Below, one piece after another: positions 1-5,335 of a stretch of 5,335 nucleotides of DNA. The stretch comes from Actinomycetota bacterium (GTDB lineage Bacteria; Actinomycetota; Humimicrobiia; Humimicrobiales; Humimicrobiaceae): NCBI GenBank assembly GCA_018897225.1, contig JAHILC010000296.1:1-5335 (forward strand), written 5' to 3'. The notes under the pieces are model-generated. The model made no database searches, was not told where the DNA came from, and saw only the letters and a list, made by a program, of their open reading frames with translations. Every line of letters begins with the position of its first letter. Positions within the stretch are counted from its first letter, which is position 1. The position numbers and the translations under genes are program-made.

Positions 1-56
1 AAAGGCGCTGAAACTTTTTTACTTTTTCAGACATTTTTTATATAAAAATTTTTTCT
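1..56. other. Short AT-rich flank downstream of tyrS
   Basis: This stretch lies just past the tyrS stop codon and contains no gene. It holds a 6-bp inverted repeat (CTGAAA at 8-13, TTTCAG at 25-30, 11-nt loop). Read on the plus strand, a run of six T follows closely at 34-39, so it could act as a weak terminator for a plus-strand gene lying to the left. It also holds an all-AT palindrome at 35-48. Neither makes a convincing GC-rich terminator stem for tyrS, so the end of the tyrS transcript is not resolved here. Confidence 0.4.
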
Positions 57-1289
57 CTATGTGCTTATAATTTTCCTGAAAAATCTTTTGCCTTTTTGGA
101 TTACTTTACCTGAGATATCTTTTAATTTTAGCTCCAGATTTGGGTCTTCTATTTTTAGACCACTTAATTTTATTGCACCCTGAGTAATAAGCTGCCTGGC
201 TTTGCTGTTTGATTCTGCAAGACCGCTGCTTACCAATAAATTTACAAGCCGGATTTTTCCATCCTTAATATCTCCCTGACTGGGGATACATTCTTCAACT
301 TCATCAGGTATTTTTTTCTCCTTAAAGATGCTGTCAAATTTCTTCTCGGCGCTTATAGCTTTTCGCCAATCATGTAAATATTGGACAATAAGTTTTGCTA
401 GATTTCTCTTGGCTATAACAGGGTTTTCACCTTTTTCCTTTATATTTTTTTCAATTTTATCAATTTCAAATTTACCAATTCTTGTAAGCAACCTGTAATA
501 ATCAATTATTATAGAATCAGGAATTGACATAACCTTACCAAATATTTCATCAGGAGACTCAGCCACGCCTATGTAATTTCCAAGGCTCTTGCTCATTTTT
601 TCTACTCCATCAGTCCCAACCAGGATAGGCATAGTGATTGCAATCTGAGGTTTCTGGCCGAATTCCTTCTGAAGCTCTCTTCCAACCAATAAATTAAATC
701 GCTGGTCTGTTCCTCCCAGTTCAATATCAGCATTTATTGCAACTGAATCATAAGCTTGCATAATGGGATATAAAAATTCCATAATCACTATTGAAACATT
801 GCCATGAAACCGCTTCTTGAAGTCATCTCTTTCGAGCATTCTTGCCACAGTAAACCTTGAAGTCAAATTTAAAATATCTTCAAGCTTTAAAGGTTTTAAC
901 CATTTTGAATTTTTAACAACTTCAGTTTTATCAGTATCAAGTATTTTGAATGCTTGTTTCATATAGGTTTTGGCATTATTATCTATTACTTCGGGATTAA
1001 GCTTGGGACGCAGTGTCGATCTTCCTGAAGGGTCCCCTATCCTTGCAGTATAATCACCTATTATCAATATGGCTTTATGCCCCATGTCCTGGAACTGCCT
1101 GAGCTTATTTAACACCACAGTATGTCCCAGATGTATATCGGGCGCTGTAGGGTCAAGACCCAGCTTGACTTTAAGAGGTTTATTTTCACTGATGGATTTT
1201 GCCAGTATATCTTCAAGCTCATCTCTTATCAGAATATCTTCAGTACCCTGGCAGGCTGTATCGATTTGTTTTCTTAAATCCTTTTCCAT
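57..1289 (-). CDS. tyrS: Tyrosine--tRNA ligase (TyrRS)
   Basis: Class I aminoacyl-tRNA synthetase that activates tyrosine with ATP and charges tRNA-Tyr in the cytoplasm. The 410-residue product is complete and of normal length. Visible in order are the Rossmann catalytic core with the HIGH-type signature HLGH (residues 53-56) after GLDPTAPDI, the segment IGDYTARIGDPSGRS (77-91), the substrate-pocket segments YPIMQAYD (174-181) and LGGTDQ (191-196), the KMSKS loop (231-235), and a C-terminal S4-type RNA-binding domain (about 345-405, with NSKARQLITQGAI). The GLDPTAPDIHLGH context and the intact KMSKS point to the TyrZ-like (type 2) bacterial branch, which is an inference from memory of the family. 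Three in-frame starts exist. TTG at 1310 has no ribosome binding site, and ATG at 1301 has AAAGGA directly against it. ATG at 1289 has the same AAAGGA 12 nt upstream and gives the usual N-terminus, so I chose it. The gene diverges from the penicillin-binding protein gene and appears to be transcribed alone within the window. Confidence 0.97.
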   Translation of the reverse strand: MEKDLRKQIDTACQGTEDILIRDELEDILAKSISENKPLKVKLGLDPTAPDIHLGHTVVLNKLRQFQDMGHKAILIIGDYTARIGDPSGRSTLRPKLNPEVIDNNAKTYMKQAFKILDTDKTEVVKNSKWLKPLKLEDILNLTSRFTVARMLERDDFKKRFHGNVSIVIMEFLYPIMQAYDSVAINADIELGGTDQRFNLLVGRELQKEFGQKPQIAITMPILVGTDGVEKMSKSLGNYIGVAESPDEIFGKVMSIPDSIIIDYYRLLTRIGKFEIDKIEKNIKEKGENPVIAKRNLAKLIVQYLHDWRKAISAEKKFDSIFKEKKIPDEVEECIPSQGDIKDGKIRLVNLLVSSGLAESNSKARQLITQGAIKLSGLKIEDPNLELKLKDISGKVIQKGKRFFRKIIST

Positions 1290-1418
1290 ATTTATAACCA
1301 TTCCTTTCAAGGCACAAAATAATAATGAAAAGTATTTCTTTCAGACTTATTACCCTCTAAAAAATAAAAAAAATAAATTTGACAGAACAGCGCAAATATT
1401 ATGAAAAATCTGCAATAA

Positions 1419-1448
1419 ATATTAACATAACTGGCATATATATGTCTA
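1419..1448 (-). promoter_or_regulatory. Candidate tyrS promoter
   Basis: Read on the minus strand, there is a -35 TAGACA (1448-1443, five of six matches to TTGACA), an 18-nt spacer and a -10 TAATAT (1424-1419) with the extended-minus-10 TGT just before it (1427-1425). Transcription would start near 1412 and leave a leader of about 120 nt before the tyrS ATG. The leader is rich in A and T. It shows no T-box core sequence and no GC-rich attenuator hairpin. An inverted repeat (GGCATA 1433-1438, TATGCC 1450-1455) flanks the -35 and could be a regulator site, though that is speculative. Confidence 0.5.
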
Positions 1449-1515
1449 TTATGCCGCCTGAATTTCTGCCTGATGCTAACTCTGCTGGGATTTAACTTCC
1501 TTTATAAGCAGCAGG

Positions 1516-1524
1516 TGCTATAAT
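1516..1524 (+). promoter_or_regulatory. Candidate extended -10 promoter of the penicillin-binding protein gene
   Basis: The sequence TGCTATAAT is a perfect TATAAT -10 hexamer (1519-1524) preceded by TGn, which is an extended -10 element. No good -35 lies at the usual distance (TTCCTT at 1497-1502 is the nearest weak option), as is common when an extended -10 is present. The start would be near 1531, giving a leader of about 20 nt that includes the ribosome binding site GAGAGG (1537-1542), 8 nt before the ATG at 1551. A CTGCTG/CAGCAG inverted repeat (1482-1487 and 1509-1514) lies just upstream. Confidence 0.6.
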
Positions 1525-1550
1525 TAAAATTTGTTTGAGAGGTTAGTGAT

Positions 1551-4409
1551 ATGGATAATTTTAGTAAAAATAAAAATAAAAAGAAGAAGTCAGGATGTCT
1601 TAAGTCTTTTTTTATAATCCTGGCAATATGCATTGTTTTAGTCCTTCTTATTGGAGCAATTGCGGGATTGCTTTATTTAGGAACTGTGCCCACACTTGAA
1701 GAGCTTACACCTGCAGCTATAGCCGAAACTTCAAAAGTATATGCAATAGATGGCAGCCTTCTGACTGAATTTCATGCTGAAGAAAACAGGGAAATAATCG
1801 ATTTTGATAAAATGTCCCAGAATATAAAAAATGCAATAGTTGCTGTTGAAGATAAAAGATATTACGAGCATCAAGGCGTTGACTATATAAGAATTATTGG
1901 CGCACTTATAGCTGATATCAGGTCAAGAAAAATCGTACAGGGCGGCAGCACTATCACTCAGCAATATGTCAAGAATGTATATTTCAGCCCGATTCAAACA
2001 TTTAGAAGAAAAATTAATGAAGCAGTAATAGCAATACAGCTTGAGCGCCACTATACAAAGGATAAAGTTTTGGAAATGTATCTTAATACGATATACTTTG
2101 GCGCTGGCACTTACGGTGTTGAAAAAGCATCCCAGGTTTATTTTGATGTAAGCGCTAGCGATCTTACAGTGGCCCAGTCTGCACTTCTGGCTGGCCTCGT
2201 AAGAGCTCCCGAGATTTATTCTCCCTTCAACAATCTTGAAAAAGCACAGAGCAGGAGAAATTTAATTCTAAAACTTATGTATGACCAAGGTTATATAGAT
2301 AAAAATGAATTCATGAGTGCAATCACAGAACCTGTCCTCTTAAACACAGAACAAATAAATATCAATACACGGTATACTGGTAGGATTGCTCCCTATTTTA
2401 TTGATTATGTAAAGCAGCAGCTTTATGAGAAAAAATTTACCGATCGTGATGTGTTTAAAGGTGGGTTGAGGATATATACAACTCTGGATACAGGCCTTCA
2501 GCAGAATGCCGAAGATGCAATTAAAAAAGTATTTCCGGAAGACCCGGGTCCCTCGTATGCATTAATTTCCATTGACCCTGCCAATGGTTATATTTACAGC
2601 CTTATTGGTGGCAAAGATTACAATAAAAGCAAATTCAATATTGCTACTCAGGGCAAAAGACAACCCGGTTCAATATTTAAAGCTGTGGTATTAATGGAAT
2701 CGCTAAAGCAGCACTTCTCTCCAAATGACAAGTACAATCCCAATGGCCCAATAGTCATAGATATGCCTTCTGGGCCAGACTGGAAAGTAGATAACTATGG
2801 GGGCGTGAAATTTGAAGGTGATATGACAGTGGTGGATGCAACAATTCATTCCGTCAATGTAGTTTATGCACAACTTATGATGAAAGTAGGTGCAGACAAT
2901 GTGGAGCGGTTATGCAATGAAATGGAAATTACTGATATAGGTAATAACCCCGCCATTGCTTTAGGAGGACTTGAAAAAGGTATCACTCCACTAGATGTAA
3001 CCAAAATATTTGCTACTCTTGCCTCAGGAGGAGAATACCACCAGCCAGTTTGCATTTTAAAAATCACTGATTCTGAAGGCAAGGTTCTTTATGAATATGA
3101 CCCTGAAAAAAATGAGAAAAATTTACGGATACTGGACTCTCCGATTGCATATTATGTTACCAGGATTCTTGAAAGGGTAATATTAGAGGGTACGGGAAGA
3201 GGTGCAAATATCGGCAGACCTGCAGCAGGTAAAACAGGCACAACCACTGATAATAAGGACGCCTGGTTTGGAGGTTTCACTCCTGAACTGGCAACTGTTG
3301 TCTGGATGGGTTATGAAGAATCCAGTAAACCTATGAAAAAAATAAATGGCCGAACAGTCGTGGGTGGCTCTTTCGCGGCTGATATATGGCGGGAATACAT
3401 GAAAGAAGCGCTTAAGGATAAGCCTGTAAAAGATTTCAATGCTCCGAAGGACGAGCTTGTTGATATCGAGGTCTGCACGGTATCCGGCTTATTGCCGACA
3501 TTCTGGTGTCCAAAGGAAACTCTTGGTTTTATGATTTTTGTAAAGGGCAAGGAACCTACTGAAATTTGCAATGTCCATAATAAGGTTTCTGTTCCAGATG
3601 TAGTGGGCTTAAGCATTGATGAAGCACGGCAGATTTTTACAGATTTAAATTTTGTAATAAATGAGTCATTCGAATTTAATGATATTTATAATGAAAACAT
3701 AGTATTCGGTGTAGATCCAGTTCCTGGAACAATACTGGAATCTCTGACAGGCGAAAAATTAAGCGCCACGCTGCAGGTTAGCAAGGGACCTCAAACATAT
3801 GAAATGCCAAACCTTATCGGGCTAAAAAAAGATATGGCAGAGCAAATGCTAATCAGCCTTGGGATTCCTATAGCAAACGTAATTTATGATTTCAGCATTG
3901 AACAGCCTGTTGACAAGATTTATAAACAGGACCCGCTTGCAGCAGCAATAATCACGAAGAACACTGATGTAACGATATATATCAGCAAGGGAGAAGATCC
4001 TGAAGGTACCATTCCAAATGTTGTTGAAATGACAGAAGTTGATGCATTAGCGGCTTTGAACAATGCTGGATTTAAAAATGTATCTGTCCAAAAAGAAGAA
4101 AGTGTTAAAGAAATAGGCAAGGTGTTTGCCCAGATACCGGATTCCGGAACAAAGTATACCAAAATTTCAGAAATAATAATAAAAATCAGTAGAGGTGTCC
4201 TGGTCCCTGATGTTACGGGCAAGAAAAAAGAGGATGCAATTTCTGCACTCCAGTCACTGGGATTTATAGTTGTTGTAACACCAAACCCTCTGGCTGAAGG
4301 AAAGGTTAAAAACCAGATACCTGCCGCAGGTTCACACATTAACTATGGGGATATTGTAGCTATTGAAATTGAAGTTACCACGTCCACTACGACATCCACT
4401 TCCACTTAA
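1551..4409 (+). CDS. Bifunctional class A penicillin-binding protein (PBP1A family) with four PASTA repeats
   Basis: Membrane-anchored peptidoglycan synthase of 952 residues that polymerises lipid II into glycan strands and cross-links the stem peptides outside the membrane. It begins with a short Lys-rich cytoplasmic tail (residues 7-18) and one transmembrane segment (about 20-45). The glycosyltransferase 51 domain shows EDKRYYEHQGVD (catalytic Glu100), GGSTITQQ (131-138), RRKINE (Glu157 in the RKxxE-type motif) and KVLEMYLNTIYFGAGTYG (172-189). The transpeptidase domain shows SIFK (nucleophile Ser374, Lys377), SVN (434-436) and KTGT (561-564), so both activities look intact. A Cys-containing linker (Cys642, Cys653, Cys673) typical of this family follows. 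Four PASTA repeats then start near residues 678, 750, 819 and 883; such repeats bind peptidoglycan or help localisation. The protein ends in a Thr/Ser tail (943-952). The ATG is set by GAGAGG with 8-nt spacing. The gene resembles ponA/mrcA types, but I give no symbol because naming differs between phyla. The tail may be truncated by a frameshift. Confidence 0.96.
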   Translation: MDNFSKNKNKKKKSGCLKSFFIILAICIVLVLLIGAIAGLLYLGTVPTLEELTPAAIAETSKVYAIDGSLLTEFHAEENREIIDFDKMSQNIKNAIVAVEDKRYYEHQGVDYIRIIGALIADIRSRKIVQGGSTITQQYVKNVYFSPIQTFRRKINEAVIAIQLERHYTKDKVLEMYLNTIYFGAGTYGVEKASQVYFDVSASDLTVAQSALLAGLVRAPEIYSPFNNLEKAQSRRNLILKLMYDQGYIDKNEFMSAITEPVLLNTEQININTRYTGRIAPYFIDYVKQQLYEKKFTDRDVFKGGLRIYTTLDTGLQQNAEDAIKKVFPEDPGPSYALISIDPANGYIYSLIGGKDYNKSKFNIATQGKRQPGSIFKAVVLMESLKQHFSPNDKYNPNGPIVIDMPSGPDWKVDNYGGVKFEGDMTVVDATIHSVNVVYAQLMMKVGADNVERLCNEMEITDIGNNPAIALGGLEKGITPLDVTKIFATLASGGEYHQPVCILKITDSEGKVLYEYDPEKNEKNLRILDSPIAYYVTRILERVILEGTGRGANIGRPAAGKTGTTTDNKDAWFGGFTPELATVVWMGYEESSKPMKKINGRTVVGGSFAADIWREYMKEALKDKPVKDFNAPKDELVDIEVCTVSGLLPTFWCPKETLGFMIFVKGKEPTEICNVHNKVSVPDVVGLSIDEARQIFTDLNFVINESFEFNDIYNENIVFGVDPVPGTILESLTGEKLSATLQVSKGPQTYEMPNLIGLKKDMAEQMLISLGIPIANVIYDFSIEQPVDKIYKQDPLAAAIITKNTDVTIYISKGEDPEGTIPNVVEMTEVDALAALNNAGFKNVSVQKEESVKEIGKVFAQIPDSGTKYTKISEIIIKISRGVLVPDVTGKKKEDAISALQSLGFIVVVTPNPLAEGKVKNQIPAAGSHINYGDIVAIEIEVTTSTTTSTST

Positions 4410-4459
4410 CTACCATATCAACTGACATACCAACTACCACGTCAACGTCCACGTACTCA
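4376..4459 (+). repeat. Low-complexity Thr/Ser codon tract crossing the penicillin-binding protein stop
   Basis: A degenerate tract of ACN and TCN codons encodes the last Thr/Ser residues of the penicillin-binding protein. It does not stop at the TAA (4407-4409). Read in the -1 frame from 4406, it gives LTTISTDIPTTTSTSTYS and ends at TAG 4460-4462. Near-copies such as ACCACGTCCAC (4378-4388) and ACCACGTCAACGTCCACG (4436-4453) show repeat expansion. Varied synonymous codons (ACT, ACC, ACG, TCA, TCC) suggest that the downstream part was once translated. The last bases overlap the 3' end of the convergent toxin gene. No terminator hairpin is seen between the two genes. Confidence 0.6.
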
Positions 4460-4750
4460 TAGAAATTTTTCATTTGCAGCTCTTAATTGCCTCAAGAGGT
4501 TATCGTAATCGCCATGAGAACCAATCCAGAACCATATTACCAGATTGTTTTGCTGTATCCCGACAGCACGATAATCCTTAGTGATACGCAAAGAGAAGAT
4601 CGGTCGAGTAGAATGTATTCGTTTGAAGTGAAGACCTGGGTGGTATGGGTTCTTCTTAAATTTCCTATATGCCTTCTTTGCTTCTTTTTTTGTTTGTTCC
4701 GGCAATTCTCTGTAACATTTCCAAAAACGATCACTGGTTATGGAAATCAT
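4457..4750 (-). CDS. RelE/ParE-superfamily toxin of a type II toxin-antitoxin pair
   Basis: A 97-residue basic protein with the size and pattern of a RelE/ParE-like toxin. The N-terminus FWKCYRELPEQ (9-19) leads into a Lys-rich helix and the segment NPYHPGLHFKRI (34-45). The strands FSLRITKDYRAVG (52-64) and VIWFWIGSHGDYDNLL (71-86) follow. The YRA and WIGSHxDYD signatures match a widespread toxin subgroup that I recognise from memory. Most RelE-type members cut mRNA on the ribosome, while ParE members act on gyrase, and the sequence alone does not decide which applies here. The ATG overlaps the antitoxin stop in an ATGA, so translation is probably coupled and the toxin has no separate promoter. 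It converges on the penicillin-binding protein gene with 47 nt between the two stop codons. The frame is intact, so it is probably functional. Confidence 0.85.
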   Translation of the reverse strand: MISITSDRFWKCYRELPEQTKKEAKKAYRKFKKNPYHPGLHFKRIHSTRPIFSLRITKDYRAVGIQQNNLVIWFWIGSHGDYDNLLRQLRAANEKFL

Positions 4751-4965
4751 AATGCTTCTATGCCCAGTGGTTTTGTTTTCCCATTCTTGTGTGCTGCAAG
4801 AGCCTCATCAGCAAGTCTATTTAGGCTATCTTCAGACCCAGCAAAAGTCTTCTCCCATCTACCTTCTGATTCAAGTTCCTCTAGCACCCACTTCGCCAAG
4901 GCGTTCTGCTCAACCTCTGGAAGCCTGGATGCTTCTTTAAATGCTCTTTCTAACAGCTTTGTCAT
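4747..4965 (-). CDS. Cognate antitoxin of the RelE/ParE-like toxin
   Basis: A 72-residue protein rich in Glu, Ala and Leu, predicted to be mostly helical. It carries the motif LPEVEQNALAKWVLEEL (15-31) and the C-terminal segment LADEALAAHKNGKTKPL (51-67). Together these match a common small antitoxin family found next to toxins of the neighbouring type, recognised from memory. It should bind and neutralise the toxin and may repress its own promoter, as such antitoxins usually do, although no classic DNA-binding motif is obvious in the sequence. The ATG at 4965 has a strong ribosome binding site, GAGAGG, followed by AAAAAC. The gene comes first in the operon and its TGA overlaps the toxin start by 4 nt. 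Confidence 0.83.
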   Translation of the reverse strand: MTKLLERAFKEASRLPEVEQNALAKWVLEELESEGRWEKTFAGSEDSLNRLADEALAAHKNGKTKPLGIEAL

Positions 4966-4995
4966 GTTTTTCCTCTCTTGTACTATCGATTCTAT

Positions 4996-5027
4996 ATTTT
5001 ACCACACCAGGCTGAAATATAGAACAA
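4996..5027 (-). promoter_or_regulatory. Candidate promoter of the toxin-antitoxin operon
   Basis: On the minus strand, TGGTAAAAT (5004-4996) is an extended -10 element with hexamer TAAAAT, about 30 nt before the antitoxin ATG. A weak -35 candidate TTGTTC (5027-5022) sits at a long 20-nt spacing, so the TG extension probably matters more. A TTGACA further upstream (5085-5080) has only a poor -10 partner. No clear operator palindrome covers this promoter. Confidence 0.45.
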
Positions 5028-5158
5028 TTTAAATCTATTTTGAAAGAGGATCCAACAGATTGGCTGGTTATACTAAACATGTCAACTCTATAAACTTATA
5101 AAATCATCAAGAAAAACTATATTGTAATTATATCAACTGCTTTGACCAATTCGATAAT

Positions 5159-5187
5159 TTGACAAAGGCCATGATTCAATTTATGAT
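5159..5187 (+). promoter_or_regulatory. Near-consensus sigma-70/sigma-A promoter pointing out of the window
   Basis: A perfect -35 TTGACA (5159-5164), an optimal 17-nt spacer and a -10 TATGAT (5182-5187, five of six matches) make this the strongest promoter-like sequence in the window. Transcription would begin near 5194 and run rightward, so the gene or RNA served lies mostly or wholly beyond 5335. A second TTTGAC copy sits at 5141-5146, 17 nt from the one at 5158-5163. A 15-bp palindrome covers the -10 and start region, an arrangement typical of repressor sites. Confidence 0.6.
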
Positions 5188-5196
5188 TTAAATTAA

Positions 5197-5254
5197 ATCT
5201 TATTTATAAGAACTTGCTTCTGGATCTCTCAAGTATAAATAAAATAAATAAGAT
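5197..5254. repeat. Inverted repeat able to form a nested AU-rich hairpin
   Basis: The arm ATCTTATTTAT (5197-5207) is perfectly complementary to ATAAATAAGAT (5244-5254). Within the 36-nt loop, ACTTG (5212-5216) pairs with CAAGT (5230-5234). A second copy of ATAAATAA (5235-5242) offers an alternative, competing stem with the left arm. The repeat starts a few bases after the predicted start of the rightward promoter, so it would form the 5' end of that RNA. The arms are almost all A and T, which lowers the weight of the match. Confidence 0.4.
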
Positions 5255-5335
5255 ATTCGTCCAAACTTATGCATTCTAAATAAAAAAATAGGGTATTTTG
5301 GGTAAAAAATCAGTAACAATAGTTCCAGTAGTATA

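Larger units (their letters stand above)
4966..5335. other. Gene-free AT-rich right flank
   Basis: No supported coding region is present in these 370 bases. All three plus-strand frames are broken by frequent stops. Visible content is the TA ribosome binding site and promoter (to about 5027), a rightward near-consensus promoter (5159-5187), a palindrome over its start region (5185-5199) and an 11-bp inverted repeat (5197-5254). A hydrophobic 44-codon frame, open to the window edge on the minus strand (5334-5203, stop at 5202-5200), has no supported start and may be chance or a gene end. No tRNA, CRISPR or insertion sequence end was recognised. Confidence 0.6.

Noticed and set aside
8..39. Terminator at the left edge
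   Set aside because: The 6-bp stem has only two G-C pairs and an 11-nt loop. A T run follows on the plus strand, but the stem is too weak to call, and it is wrongly oriented for tyrS.
1069..1404. 111-codon plus-strand frame overlapping the start of tyrS
   Set aside because: Most of it is antisense to the conserved TyrRS catalytic region, and it has no recognisable domain or supported ribosome binding site.
1290..1412. T-box riboswitch in the tyrS leader
   Set aside because: The conserved T-box core (AGGGTGGnACCGCG-like) and an associated GC-rich terminator hairpin are absent on the minus strand.
3920..4339. 139-codon minus-strand frame inside the penicillin-binding protein gene
   Set aside because: It is a shadow of the PASTA coding region, with no family resemblance and no ribosome binding context.
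4436..4470. Intrinsic terminator between the penicillin-binding protein gene and the toxin gene
   Set aside because: The ACGT repeats give stems of only about 4 bp, and the short T run at 4466-4470 is not preceded by a stable hairpin.
4487..5032. 181-codon open frame on the plus strand
   Set aside because: It lies antisense to the toxin and antitoxin genes, has a low-complexity Cys/Phe/Ser-rich translation and resembles no family. The opposite strand carries two recognisable coupled genes.
5016..5093. Plus-strand frame encoding a short peptide with EDPTDWLV
   Set aside because: Only 25 codons lie between stops and there is no useful start codon. It could be a gene remnant but cannot be told from chance.

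Overview
This AT-rich window from a bacterial chromosome carries two divergent housekeeping genes, a compact toxin-antitoxin module and a gene-free right flank. The encoded cell wall enzyme is a class A penicillin-binding protein with four PASTA repeats. That architecture is typical of monoderm (Gram-positive type) bacteria such as Clostridia and their relatives or low-GC deep-branching Actinobacteria. The assignment is an inference from gene type and base composition, not from a marker gene.

Layout. Positions 57-1289 (minus strand) encode a complete tyrosyl-tRNA synthetase. Positions 1290-1550 are a divergent intergenic region with one good promoter candidate for each neighbour. Positions 1551-4409 (plus) encode a 952-residue bifunctional peptidoglycan synthase of the PBP1A family, ending in a short Thr/Ser tail. 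Thr/Ser-type codons continue for 18 more codons past its stop in the -1 frame, which suggests a recent single-base indel, or an assembly error, at the 3' end. Positions 4457-4965 (minus) hold an antitoxin gene followed by a RelE/ParE-like toxin gene, translationally coupled through an ATGA overlap and converging on the synthase gene. Positions 4966-5335 hold no convincing gene. They do hold the TA promoter candidate, a near-consensus rightward sigma-A/sigma-70 promoter (TTGACA-17-TATGAT) with a 15-bp palindrome over its -10 and start region, and an 11-bp perfect inverted repeat just after the predicted start.

How the genes relate. TyrRS charges tRNA-Tyr in the cytoplasm, and the penicillin-binding protein polymerises and cross-links peptidoglycan outside the membrane. 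They share only the regulatory region between them. The TA pair looks like an accessory module placed against the 3' end of the wall-synthesis gene. I found no wholly new system. The best leads are the disrupted Thr/Ser tail at the TA boundary and the promoter-palindrome-hairpin arrangement at the right edge.
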